Below, in pieces: positions 26,650 through 36,181 of a stretch of 39,778 bases of DNA. The notes under the pieces are model-generated. The model saw nothing but the letters and a program-made list of their open reading frames with translations, made no database searches and had not been told where the DNA came from. The translations under genes were made by a program, and so were the position numbers. The stretch comes from Pseudomonas nitroreducens TX1 (GTDB lineage: Bacteria; Pseudomonadota; Gammaproteobacteria; Pseudomonadales; Pseudomonadaceae). How positions within the stretch are numbered: position 1 is the first letter of the stretch; the number at the start of each line of letters is the position of its first letter. The stretch lies in the NCBI RefSeq assembly GCF_000313755.1, contig NZ_AMZB01000125.1, positions 1 to 39,778 on the forward strand. Reading direction: 5' to 3'.

Positions 26650-29433
26650 CTATTTACCCCTCAGGTAGTCAGCTCTTCGCCTGCCAGGCTCATATTGGCT
26701 GATAGCCGGTGTATTTTCGATATAGTGAATCAGCTCTAATTTGTTGTTGTGCATTCCCGCACGCATTGGCCCTGGCCCCTTGGTAAAACCCTGATAAACA
26801 AAATCAACCAATACATCCTGAATCACAGAATCTAATGACAACCACTCATGCCGCCCAGCTTGATCCGAAGTCCAATTATTGTAATTGTCAATTGCCCGAG
26901 CCACATAAACAGGATATATAAGCTCAAACAAGGCAACTTGCTGCTCTTTTGAAATCGCTCCAATTACATCCCTGTTCGCCGTAACAAATTGACCTGCCGC
27001 GCTCCCCTTCAACCCATGAGCGGCAGAAATTCTTGATGCTTGAGAGGCAGAAACGCCAGAGTTCACTAGGTGAGCGTATATTTCACTTTGACTTCTTGAC
27101 CCCATATCATATCCGCGCCCCAAGGTTACGCCTGACAATGTATTTCCCGGCCAATGAATTACACGACTAAAATAAATTGAACTAGAATCATCACTACCTT
27201 CTGCATCGAAAGTTATCTTTCCACGGAAATCCTTCTTATTCGGGGAAAGCTGACTGAACAGCCCAATCGGATGAAAGTGAAAAACCTCCCCGTTCCTCGG
27301 TAGCCCCGCACTCTCTGCCACTTCCCGCCACCAACTGAACATCCGCATCCGTTCCTTGCTGGCCACCCAGTTGGGGTTGGGTGTCGAGCCGCTGTGCCCG
27401 AGCATCTCGTCCAACGCATCCCACTTTCCTGAGTCGTCAAACCATTCGCTTTCGTAGTGAATGATCAGTTGCGAAATCGTCTGGGCGACGGCGGGTATGC
27501 GCAAGCCGGCCTGCAACTCCCTGGCGGTCATTTTCCCCTTGCAGTCACCGTCGGGAATCAGGTCGTACAGGCGCTTTTGCAGTGGGTTCTTTTCCTGCTG
27601 TTCAATCAGGCGGCAGTAGCGTTCCAGTTGCTGTTCTTCGAGTTCATTTTCGGCGCGCATGGAGTAGGCAAGATTTTCGCGTGTGGATGAGTCGTCGTAG
27701 ATGCACTCGAAACCTTCCCATGACCAAGGGCTAACCCAGGGCGTGACGTCGACCTCTTCGCAGACCCAGCCGTCGAGCGAGGCGTAATTGGCGTTGTTGA
27801 GCAGCCCGTCTAGGCGATACCAGTTGAGAGCATGAGAGCCATTCTTCGCGGGTACCTGGATGCTGTACTCCGGGCGCAGACTGTCGAGCAGGCTGCGGGG
27901 AATCAGCAGGTCATTGGCGCTTTCCACGCCGTTGGCTTGCAGAGTGGGCGGGTTATCCTTCTTGAAGCCGTCCTGATGAATGACGACCTTGGTGCCCTTG
28001 GCCAGTTTCAGCCAGGTTTTGCTGGTGGCGGGGAGTTCCTTCGCCCAGTCGCGGCTCTTTTCGATAAAGACTTCCACGTCGTCGCCACTGAAGGTTTCCA
28101 GGTGCAGCAAGCGCTCCGGGAGGGATTCCTCATCGTTCTGAACGTTGCCCATGTGGCCGATCAGTTGGCCTGCCTTGATGGGTATGGGTGGATCGGGAAC
28201 GATGATGCGATCCAATTGCTGCGGCGCTGGTATTGGCTCCAGCGCGGAGAAGCGCACATAACCCTTCGGGCCGATGAAGTCGGTTCCGTCCCAGGGGCTC
28301 ATTTCCAGCGGTGGGCCGGGTGGGCTGTCCGCCAGCGGGGCGTCGTCGGATTCGGTGCCTGACGTATCTACCGGAGTGGCTTGGCTTCCTGGGCTGGTCT
28401 CAGCAGGCCGGATCATCTCCAGCTTGCGGTAGTCGCCCGTTCCGCTGATCGCCACCTCCGCACCCCGAGGCAGGGTCGCTATGACCGCGCTTCTCGCGGT
28501 GGCCTCCGTCAGCACGTTGAGGTGTTGCCCTGGGGTTTGACCAATGGCGTCTTCACGCACCCGATAGCCGCCCTCGCAGGCTTCGATGGCCTCCCGCCTG
28601 ACGTAGCCCAGGGTGCTGCTCGCCGCGTCGAGCCTGGGCAGGTCGAGGCCTTGGGCGCTGGTCAGCTTGACGAAGCCGTGGTGGCCATTAACGGTGATGC
28701 GAGTGCCCCTTGGCAGGACGGCCAGCAGTTCGCTTTGTGCCTGTGGCTTCCTGTACACCGGCAAGCCCAGCGGGCCGGGATCGGCCACATCGGCTTTGAC
28801 GCGATAAGTGCCGGTTTTCCAGAAGACCGGGCGTGCCTGCGCGACGTTCTTTTCGTACTCGTCCCAGCACTGCAAATGCAGGTAGAGGCTGTAGAAAGTC
28901 AAGGATGGCGGCGACGCTTCAATGCCCTCGATGACGGGTGCCTGGAGGCGATGGCGAACGAGGACGAAGCTCGTGGAGAAAGGGGCCTCGACGGTGTCCC
29001 CCGTCCTTGTGTAGAGGGTACTGAGCGGGTATTGCGAATCGATGCGATAGGCGACGACCTCGCCGTCGGCCAGACAATGGACGTTCGGCTGGTCAATGCC
29101 CACGATGCTCGCCGTGCCAGCGTCGAAATGCACACCACCATGCCAGAAGCCGTTGCGGCCCAAGGGGTAGTAGCCGCCGCACGCTCTGGCGAGGTTGGTC
29201 AACTGCGTGAGGGGATCGGACTTGTCCCCCACGGGGTGTGCCCAGTTCTTGAGCGGAGCCAGGGCACTATCCACGGGGCCCGCCGGTGGCTGCTTGGGCC
29301 GGGAAGGCATGGGCTGCGGAGCCCTGGGAGCAGGCGGTGGTTGTGGGGGCAGCGGAAGCGGTGTGGTTTCGCCTCGGCTGCGGCGGAACTCATCCCTGAA
29401 GCTGTCGAAAAGATCGCGCAATGACTCGAACAT
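26650..29433 (-). CDS. modular effector with C-terminal lysozyme/pesticin-like muramidase domain, candidate T6SS cargo
   Basis: 927 aa, no signal peptide or TM segment. Order: amphipathic start and Pro-rich stretch (about 25-55); M23/LytM-like first half (about 80-190, FWHGGVHFDAG); two SH3-like segments (about 222-283, 300-398; PRGTRITVNG, PRGAEVAISG); M23-like second half (about 417-460, KAGQLIGHMG ... LHLETFSGDDVEVF). M23 zinc ligands are incomplete, so binding rather than cleavage is likely. An EF-hand loop lies at 628-639 (DGDCKGKMTARE), then a module ending VFHFHPIGL (about 725). The toxin domain (about 728-927) has EG at 745-746 and SGVTLGRGYD, matching the T4-lysozyme/pesticin Glu...Thr arrangement. 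ATG 29433 follows AGGAAG. Base composition falls at the toxin-domain boundary. No VgrG or PAAR gene is in the window; delivery route is inferred. Confidence 0.72.
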   Translation of the reverse strand: MFESLRDLFDSFRDEFRRSRGETTPLPLPPQPPPAPRAPQPMPSRPKQPPAGPVDSALAPLKNWAHPVGDKSDPLTQLTNLARACGGYYPLGRNGFWHGGVHFDAGTASIVGIDQPNVHCLADGEVVAYRIDSQYPLSTLYTRTGDTVEAPFSTSFVLVRHRLQAPVIEGIEASPPSLTFYSLYLHLQCWDEYEKNVAQARPVFWKTGTYRVKADVADPGPLGLPVYRKPQAQSELLAVLPRGTRITVNGHHGFVKLTSAQGLDLPRLDAASSTLGYVRREAIEACEGGYRVREDAIGQTPGQHLNVLTEATARSAVIATLPRGAEVAISGTGDYRKLEMIRPAETSPGSQATPVDTSGTESDDAPLADSPPGPPLEMSPWDGTDFIGPKGYVRFSALEPIPAPQQLDRIIVPDPPIPIKAGQLIGHMGNVQNDEESLPERLLHLETFSGDDVEVFIEKSRDWAKELPATSKTWLKLAKGTKVVIHQDGFKKDNPPTLQANGVESANDLLIPRSLLDSLRPEYSIQVPAKNGSHALNWYRLDGLLNNANYASLDGWVCEEVDVTPWVSPWSWEGFECIYDDSSTRENLAYSMRAENELEEQQLERYCRLIEQQEKNPLQKRLYDLIPDGDCKGKMTARELQAGLRIPAVAQTISQLIIHYESEWFDDSGKWDALDEMLGHSGSTPNPNWVASKERMRMFSWWREVAESAGLPRNGEVFHFHPIGLFSQLSPNKKDFRGKITFDAEGSDDSSSIYFSRVIHWPGNTLSGVTLGRGYDMGSRSQSEIYAHLVNSGVSASQASRISAAHGLKGSAAGQFVTANRDVIGAISKEQQVALFELIYPVYVARAIDNYNNWTSDQAGRHEWLSLDSVIQDVLVDFVYQGFTKGPGPMRAGMHNNKLELIHYIENTPAISQYEPGRRRADYLRGK

Positions 29434-29436
29434 GGG

Positions 29437-29460
29437 GGCTTCCTTGTCCAATAGGAAGCC
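29437..29460 (-). promoter_or_regulatory. hairpin occluding the effector ribosome-binding site
   Basis: GGCTTCC and GGAAGCC (29454-29460 and 29437-29443 in minus-strand order) form a perfect 7-bp stem with a 10-nt loop. The 3' arm contains the Shine-Dalgarno GGAAG, 4 nt before the ATG. Folding would block ribosome access and keep effector synthesis low. Confidence 0.5.
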
Positions 29461-29616
29461 GTATCTGAACAACGGGGGACGTGATCACCCAATCAGCCCT
29501 TTCGCTGTTTTGCGTCAGCCTCGGCTGATAGAGCTCTGCAGGCCTCAATTACCCACGAGACTGCTGTTACCGCACAGCAGCAACTGACGTGGCACGGCAA
29601 CGCTGCGAATGAAAAG

Positions 29617-29703
29617 ACAGCCCCCTGCCGTACCGGGGAAGCGCCGCCGGGATGCGTGGTCCGGCGGCGCCGCGCCGACAATCCCGGCGCGGCAGGAGGC
29701 TGT
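29617..29703. repeat. nested inverted-repeat structure between hutG and the effector gene
   Basis: Outer arms 29617-29630 and 29690-29703 pair at 13 of 14 positions. Inside lie two perfect hairpins: 29641-29650 with 29661-29670 (10 bp), and 29669-29676 with 29686-29693 (8 bp). It begins 8 nt past the hutG stop, and the minus strand exits into CTGTCTTTTC, so it may end hutG transcription. The remaining gap 29461-29616 shows no gene or clear promoter. Confidence 0.6.
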
Positions 29704-29710
29704 GTAAAAC

Positions 29711-30514
29711 TCAGCGGCCGTAGCGCTCGCGGCCCCAGGCGATGAAGGTTTCCAGCATACGCCGCAGCACCTGGGCGGTCGGCGCGGCGAGGTCTTCGCG
29801 GTAGCCGAAGGGCGCGTGCTCATCCATGTAGTTGCACTGCGCGAGCTCCAGCTGCACCGCGTGGACGTTGTCCTGCGGCTGGCCGTAGTGGCGGGTGATA
29901 TGGCCGCCCTTGAAGCGTCCGTTGAGGATGTGGCGATAGGCAGGCGCGTCGGCGCACACCGCGACCAGCCGCTCGGCCAACTCCGCATCGCAGCTCGCGC
30001 CGCTGTGGGTGCCGATGTTGAAGTCCGGCAGCTTGCCGTCGAACAGGTGGGGGATCACCGAGGCGATCGAGTGCGCGTCCCACAGCAGCGCGTAGCCGAA
30101 CTCGGCCTTGAGGCGCGCCAGTTCGTCGGTGAGGGTCTGGTGGTAAGGCGTCCAGACTTCGGCGAGGTAACGCGCACGCTCCTCGGGTGACGGAGTCTGG
30201 CCGTCCTTGAACAACGGGCGGCCGTCGAACAGGGTGTCCGGGTACAGGCCGGTGGTGGCGGTGCTGTAGAGGGGTTTGTCGTCGGCCGGGCGATTCAGGT
30301 CGATGACGTAGCGCGAGTAGCCGGCGGCCAGGGTGCTGGCGCCCAGCTCCTCGGCGAAGGAGTAGAGCCGAGGGATGTGCCAGTCGGTGTCGGCCAGCTC
30401 GCGGGCTTCGTCGACCAGCCCGGCCTCTACGGCCGGGGTCAGGCGAATGCCGGGGTGCGGCATGCTGATCAGCAGCGGGACGCGGCCGCGTTTGAATTCG
30501 AGAACGTTATTCAT
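29711..30514 (-). CDS. hutG: N-formylglutamate deformylase
   Basis: A 267-aa cytoplasmic amidohydrolase that converts N-formylglutamate to glutamate plus formate, the last step of the five-step Pseudomonas histidine pathway. LLISMPHPGIRL, DLNRPADDKPLY, LWDAHSI and GGHITRHYG are HutG motifs; the His and Asp residues likely bind zinc. Last gene of the hut cluster, 112 bp after hutI with a REP element in the gap. Its downstream side borders the effector island, as PA5091 borders vgrG5 in PAO1. Confidence 0.96.
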   Translation of the reverse strand: MNNVLEFKRGRVPLLISMPHPGIRLTPAVEAGLVDEARELADTDWHIPRLYSFAEELGASTLAAGYSRYVIDLNRPADDKPLYSTATTGLYPDTLFDGRPLFKDGQTPSPEERARYLAEVWTPYHQTLTDELARLKAEFGYALLWDAHSIASVIPHLFDGKLPDFNIGTHSGASCDAELAERLVAVCADAPAYRHILNGRFKGGHITRHYGQPQDNVHAVQLELAQCNYMDEHAPFGYREDLAAPTAQVLRRMLETFIAWGRERYGR

Positions 30515-30551
30515 GAGGTGCTATCTCCGTATACGGCGAAGGCTGTCCTGC

Positions 30552-30614
30552 AGGAGCGAGCTTGCTCGCGAACCGGGCTCCGCAGCGGGGCTGTTCGCGA
30601 GCAAGCTCGCTCCT
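30552..30614. repeat. REP palindrome between hutI and hutG
   Basis: Two perfect 21-bp inverted arms (30552-30572 and 30594-30614), each the GGAGCGAGCTTGCTCGCGAA type. The loop holds CCGCAGCGGGG. This is the well-known Pseudomonas REP/BIME form; it can stabilise or attenuate the mRNA between the two genes. The same arm recurs at 39755-39775. Confidence 0.93.
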
Positions 30615-30626
30615 ACAAGAGCAACA

Positions 30627-31823
30627 TCACAGCTCTTCGCCGTGACGAATGACGCGCTTGGGCAGGTCGCCGCCGAGCCAGTAGGCGAGTTCGGCGGGAC
30701 GCTGGATGTCCCAGGCGATGAAGTCGGCGACCTTGCCGGCTTCCAGGCTGCCGTGGCTGTCGGCCATGCCCAGTGCGCGCGCGGCGTTGAGCGTGACGCC
30801 GGCTAGCGCTTCTTCCGGCGTCAGGCGGAAGGCGGTGCAGGCCATGTTCAGCATCAGGCGCAGCGACAACGCGGGCGAGGTGCCAGGGTTGAGGTCGCTG
30901 GCGATGGCGATGTTGACGCCGTGCTTGCGCAGGGCGTCCATCGGCGGCAATTGGGTTTCGCGCAGGACGAAGAAGGCGCCCGGCAGCAGCACGGCGACGG
31001 TGCCGGCCTCCGCCATGGCGATGGCGTCGCTTTCATCCATGAATTCCAGGTGATCGGCGGACAGCGCGCCATACCGCGCGGCGAGGCTGGAGCCATGCAA
31101 CGAGGACAATTGTTCGGCGTGCAGCTTCACCGGCAGGCCCAGGCGCTGGGCGGCCTGGAATACTCGCTCGACCTGCGCCGGAGAGAACGCCAGGTGCTCG
31201 CAGAAGGCATCCACTGCGTCCACCAGCCCTTCCTCCGCCAACGCCGGGAGAATGTGGTTGCAGACCTGATCGATATAGTCATCGGGCCGGCCAGCATATT
31301 CCGGCGGCAAGGCGTGAGCGGACAGACAGGTGGTGCGCACCGTCACCGGCAGCTCCTGTTCCAGCCGGCGGGCCACCCGCAGCATACGACGTTCGCTGTC
31401 CAGGTCCAGCCCGTAACCGGACTTCACTTCGATCACGGTCACGCCATCGGCCAGCAGCGGGCGGGCGCGCTTGATGGCGATGGCCAGCAGTTCGTCCTCG
31501 CTGGCCGCGCGGGTGGCGCGTACGGTGCTGGCGATACCGCCACCGGCGGCGGCGATCTCGGCATAGCTGACGCCATTCAGGCGCTGCTCGAATTCGCCGC
31601 TGCGGTCACCACCGAACACCAGGTGGGTATGGCAGTCGATGAGGCCTGGCGTGACCCAGGCGCCGCCCAGGTCGGTGCTCTGTGCGGGTCGCCCGGGCAG
31701 TTCGGCGCGCGGGCCGATCCAGGCGATGCGATCACCTTCGGTGATGATCGCAGCGTCCTCGATGATGGCGTAGCGACCGCCCTTCATGGTCGCCGCGTGG
31801 CAGTGGTACCAAAGGTGTTTCAT
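30627..31823 (-). CDS. hutI: imidazolonepropionase
   Basis: A 398-aa metal-dependent amidohydrolase that opens imidazolone-5-propionate to N-formimidoylglutamate (third step of histidine breakdown). Metal motif [11 protein letters not shown] near residue 65, [19 protein letters not shown] and [12 protein letters not shown], then [10 protein letters not shown], in standard order. The ATG overlaps the HutH-like stop by 4 nt, so it is translationally coupled. Confidence 0.97.
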   Translation of the reverse strand: MKHLWYHCHAATMKGGRYAIIEDAAIITEGDRIAWIGPRAELPGRPAQSTDLGGAWVTPGLIDCHTHLVFGGDRSGEFEQRLNGVSYAEIAAAGGGIASTVRATRAASEDELLAIAIKRARPLLADGVTVIEVKSGYGLDLDSERRMLRVARRLEQELPVTVRTTCLSAHALPPEYAGRPDDYIDQVCNHILPALAEEGLVDAVDAFCEHLAFSPAQVERVFQAAQRLGLPVKLHAEQLSSLHGSSLAARYGALSADHLEFMDESDAIAMAEAGTVAVLLPGAFFVLRETQLPPMDALRKHGVNIAIASDLNPGTSPALSLRLMLNMACTAFRLTPEEALAGVTLNAARALGMADSHGSLEAGKVADFIAWDIQRPAELAYWLGGDLPKRVIRHGEEL

Positions 31824-33352
31824 TGCAGTCTCCCGATGCTCGCGCCGACGCCTTGCAGCGCCGCCGGGTCGGCCAGCAGCGCCGTGGCGCGGTCGATGTC
31901 CGGGGCCAGCCAGCGGTCGCTGTCGTAGGCTGGTACCTGTTCGCGCAGCAGGCTCCAGGCGCAGTCGGTGCCGGCGCCGAAGCGTTGCGGCTTGAGGAAT
32001 TCGAAGGCCTGGGCGGCCAGCAGGTATTCGATGGCGAGGATGCGCCGGCTGTTATCGATGGCGCGACCGAGCTTGAGCGCGGCGCTGGTGCCCAGGCTCA
32101 GGTGGTCTTCCTGCAGGCCGGAGGTGACGTAGTTGTCGACCACCGCCGGTTGCGCCAGCTGGCGGTTCTCACCGGCCAGGGAAGCGGCGACGTATTGCAC
32201 GATCATCATCCCCGAGTTGACCCCTGGCTGGCTGACCAGGAAGGCCGGCAGGCCACTGACCAGCGGGTTGATCAGGCGGTCCAGGCGACGCTCGGAAACC
32301 CCGCCCAGCTCGGCCACCGCAATCGCCAGCAGGTCGGCGGCCATGGCCACGGATTCGCCGTGGGGGTTGGCCTGCGACACCACGCGGTAGTCGTCCGGCG
32401 TCCCCAGTACCAGCGGGTTGTCGGTGGCGGAATTGAGTTCGGTCTCGATCTGCTTCGCCGCGTGCTCCAGCTGGTCGCGGCAGGCGCCATGGATCTGCGG
32501 CATGGAGCGGATGCTCAGGGCGTCCTGGGTACGGATGCCCTTGCTGGCGGCGATCACTTCGCTGCCTTCGAGCAGCGCGCGCAGGTTGGCGCCGACCTTC
32601 TGCATACCCGGATGCGGCTTGAGCGCGATGATCTCGGCGTCGAAGGCGTCGATCTGCCCGCGCAGGGCTTCGAAACTCATGGCGCCAATCACATCGGCCC
32701 ACTGGCTCAGACGCGTGGCGTCGTCCAGGGCGAGGCAGCTCAGGCCAGTCATGCAGGGCGTGCCGTTGACCAGGCAGAGCCCGTCCTTGGCGCCCAGTTG
32801 CACCGGCTCCAGGCCCTCGGCGGCCAGCGCCTCGGCGGCGGGAACGATCTCGCCGCGATAACTCACCTCGCCGATGCCCAGCAGCGCCACGCCGACATGG
32901 GCCATGTGGGTCAGGTAACCGACCGAGCCCTGCGACGGCACGCGCGGGGTGATGCCGTGGTTGAGCAGCGCCAGCAGGGCTTCCACCACGCGGCGGTGCA
33001 GGCCGGACTTGCCATGGCTGTAGTTGGTGATGGCCGCACAGATGATCGCGCGGGTCTGTTCGTCCTTCAGCGGCTCGCCGACGCCACAGGCATGGCTGAG
33101 CAGGGTGTTGCGCGAGAGCTGCGCCAGTTGTTCGCCCCGCAGCACCACGTTGCACAGTGCGCCCAGCCCGGTGCTGATGCCATAGGCCCGCTCACCCCGG
33201 CTGACGATGCGTTCGACGATGCCGTGGGCGTTGTCGATGCGCGCCCAGGCCGCCGGCGCCAGTTGCAGGCGCGCGCCGTGGCGAGCCACCGCGACCAGGT
33301 CCTGCCAGCGCAGCGGGCCGTTGCCGAAGGTAATGGTGGAAGAGGACGACAT
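31820..33352 (-). CDS. HutH-like aromatic-amino-acid lyase homologue lacking the MIO triad
   Basis: A 510-aa member of the histidine/phenylalanine ammonia-lyase fold. Family features present: [12 protein letters not shown] (conserved Tyr near 57), [36 protein letters not shown]. The cofactor-forming segment normally reads GSVGASGDLAP; here it is [11 protein letters not shown], with Tyr146-Leu147-Thr148 replacing Ala-Ser-Gly. The second catalytic Tyr (QD-x-YSLR in true HutH) is Leu in [11 protein letters not shown]. So a standard MIO ammonia-lyase reaction is unlikely, although the frame is intact and coupled to hutI. Syntenic with PAO1 PA5093. It may be a regulator, a scaffold or an enzyme with other chemistry; unknown. 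Confidence 0.88.
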   Translation of the reverse strand: MSSSSTITFGNGPLRWQDLVAVARHGARLQLAPAAWARIDNAHGIVERIVSRGERAYGISTGLGALCNVVLRGEQLAQLSRNTLLSHACGVGEPLKDEQTRAIICAAITNYSHGKSGLHRRVVEALLALLNHGITPRVPSQGSVGYLTHMAHVGVALLGIGEVSYRGEIVPAAEALAAEGLEPVQLGAKDGLCLVNGTPCMTGLSCLALDDATRLSQWADVIGAMSFEALRGQIDAFDAEIIALKPHPGMQKVGANLRALLEGSEVIAASKGIRTQDALSIRSMPQIHGACRDQLEHAAKQIETELNSATDNPLVLGTPDDYRVVSQANPHGESVAMAADLLAIAVAELGGVSERRLDRLINPLVSGLPAFLVSQPGVNSGMMIVQYVAASLAGENRQLAQPAVVDNYVTSGLQEDHLSLGTSAALKLGRAIDNSRRILAIEYLLAAQAFEFLKPQRFGAGTDCAWSLLREQVPAYDSDRWLAPDIDRATALLADPAALQGVGASIGRLQ

Positions 33353-33400
33353 GCGGAACTCCTGTAGGCGGGGAAGCCCCCTTCCCGCCGGTGAATGGCG

Positions 33401-34212
<812 letters not shown>

Positions 34213-34216
<4 letters not shown>

Positions 34217-35067
34217 TTGCTGGCCTCATGGTGGCGCGAGCGGCCGTAAGCCTGGGTGATGCGGTCGATGACCACGGCGAGGATGACGATGGCCAGACCC
34301 GCTTCCAGGCCCTTGCCGACGTTGAGCGTCTGGATGCCCACCAACACGTCCTCGCCCAGGCCACGGGCACCGATCATCGAGGCGATGACCACCATCGACA
34401 GGGCCATCATGGTGGTCTGGTTGATGCCGGCCATGATGCTCGGCAGCGCCAGCGGCAGCTGTACGCCGAACAGTTGCTGGCGGCGGTTGGCGCCGAAGGC
34501 GGTGATGGCTTCCATCACTTCGCGGTCGACCTGGCGGATGCCCAGGTCGGTCAGGCGGATCAGCGGCGGTGCGGCGTAGATCACGGTGGCGAAGATCGCC
34601 GGTACCTTGCCCAGGCCGAACAGCATCAGTACCGGGATCAGGTACACAAAGCTGGGCATGGTCTGCATGATGTCCAGGAGCGGCAGCAGCACGGCGCGGA
34701 AGCGATCGCTACGCGCAGCGACGATGCCCAGCGGGATGCCGATCAGCACCGAGATGAGGGTGGCGACCATCATCAGCGCAAGCGTCTGCATCAGCTTGTC
34801 CCACAGGCCCACGGCGCCCACCAGGAACAGCAGCCCGACGATCACGACGGTCGGCAGGATGCGCCGGGTGGCATGCCAGGCGATGCCGGCGACAATGGCC
34901 AGCATCAGCCACCAGGGGGTGGCCCGCAGCACGCCTTCCAGGTTGACAATGGCCCACAGCAGGGTATCGGAGATGTGGCGGAACACGTCACCGTAATTGG
35001 TGACCAGGGCATCGACCCAACCGTTGACCCAGTCGGCGATGGAGAAGGTGAAGCGTTCGGGGAACAT
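34213..35067 (-). CDS. hutW: histidine/quaternary-amine ABC transporter permease
   Basis: A 284-aa ProW/OpuAB-type inner-membrane permease. Several TM segments occur, e.g. LMLAIVAGIAWHA, VVIVGLLFLVGAVGLW and LALMMVATLISVLIGIP. The coupling loop is MEAITAFGANRRQQLFGVQLPLALPSIMAG. The N-terminal region (SIADWVNGWVDALVTNYGDVF) matches the long amphipathic start of ProW proteins. Second gene of hutXWV, 62 bp after hutX. Confidence 0.93.
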
Positions 35068-35129
35068 GGCACGTACTCGTCAGGAGTGGGCATCACCGGG
35101 GAAGCTGTGCCTCCCCGGATTCGGCAGCG

Positions 35130-36101
35130 TCAGAGCGCCGCCTGGACCTTCTTCGCAGCGTCCTCGCTGACCCAGGTGGTCCACACTTCCGGGTGCTCCT
35201 TGAGGAAGGCCTTGGCCAGTTGCTCGGAGGTGAGCTTCTCCTTGGCCATCTTCGCCAGGTTCTGGTTCAGCAGGTCGATGGGCAGGTTGACCTTCTCCAG
35301 CACGGCCACCAGCTCCGGCGCCTGGTCATGGAAGGCCTTGGACAGACCCACCTGGATCTTCACGTCCTTGTTCACGCCCGGCTCCTCCAGCTTCACCAGG
35401 TCAGCCTGGCCCATCAGCGGCGTCGGCGACCAGTAGTAGAAGAGAATAGGCTCCTTGCGCTTGTAGCTCGACAGCACGGCGGCATCCAGGGCCGGGCCGG
35501 TGCCGGGGCGGAAGTTGGTGTACTTGTCCTCCAGGCCGTATTTCTTCAGCATCTCGGAGTTTTCCAGCTCGCAGGTCCAGCCGGCCGGGCAGTTGTAGAA
35601 GCGGCCCTTGCCCGGCTCTTCCGGATCGCGAAAGACTTCGGCGTACTGGGCGAGGTCGGTCACGGCCTTCAGGTTCGGCGCCTTGGCTTCGATGTTGCGC
35701 GCCTTGTCGCCCTCGATCACGAAGCGCGGCACGTACCAGCCCTCGGTGGCGCCGACGATGGGCGCGCCCACGCCGACCACCTTGTTCGCGGCGGCGGCCT
35801 TGTTCCAGGCGTCGCTGCGGCCGATCCATTCCTCGCTGAAGATCTGGATGTCGTTGTTCGCCAGTGCCTGCTCCATGGTGATGGAGTTGCCTGGCAGGCT
35901 GTCGGTGTCGCAGCCGTAGCCGTTCTTCAGGATGATCTGCATGAGGTCGGTGAGCAGCATGCCGCTCTCCCAGTTCAGCCCGGCGAATTTCACCGCCTTG
36001 CCGCTCTCGCACCAGCCGGCGGCCTGGGCCGAGGCCATGGTGCCGCCCAGCAGACCGGCGGAAAGGAACAGGCCCAGCAGCGTCTTCTTGGTGTTGTTCA
36101 T
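35130..36101 (-). CDS. hutX: histidine/quaternary-amine ABC transporter binding protein
   Basis: A 323-aa periplasmic protein of the OpuAC/ProX family. Signal peptide residues 1-27 (ends AQA), then GWCESGKAVKFAGLNWESG. Aromatic and paired-Cys features of the subgroup include GRFYNCPAGWTCE and YYWSPTPLM. First gene of the ABC unit, preceded by an 80-bp gap containing an 8-bp hairpin (36141-36148 with 36161-36168). Histidine as ligand is inferred from the cluster. Confidence 0.92.
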   Translation of the reverse strand: MNNTKKTLLGLFLSAGLLGGTMASAQAAGWCESGKAVKFAGLNWESGMLLTDLMQIILKNGYGCDTDSLPGNSITMEQALANNDIQIFSEEWIGRSDAWNKAAAANKVVGVGAPIVGATEGWYVPRFVIEGDKARNIEAKAPNLKAVTDLAQYAEVFRDPEEPGKGRFYNCPAGWTCELENSEMLKKYGLEDKYTNFRPGTGPALDAAVLSSYKRKEPILFYYWSPTPLMGQADLVKLEEPGVNKDVKIQVGLSKAFHDQAPELVAVLEKVNLPIDLLNQNLAKMAKEKLTSEQLAKAFLKEHPEVWTTWVSEDAAKKVQAAL

Positions 36102-36181
36102 CTGATGCTCCTAAACGTGAATGAGGTGAGGCAGTGCAAGGGCCGCGCCTGCATGTGGCCGCGCGGCCGGGCCGGGTCTGT

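Noticed and set aside
26641..26652. ATG at 26649 as the start of the downstream immunity gene
   Set aside because: It is out of frame and opens only four codons; the GTG at 26647 is in frame with the signal peptide and has a ribosome site.
24468..29710. Prophage or integrative element
   Set aside because: No integrase, transposase, attachment repeats or tRNA target seen; the content fits a replaced effector/immunity cassette.
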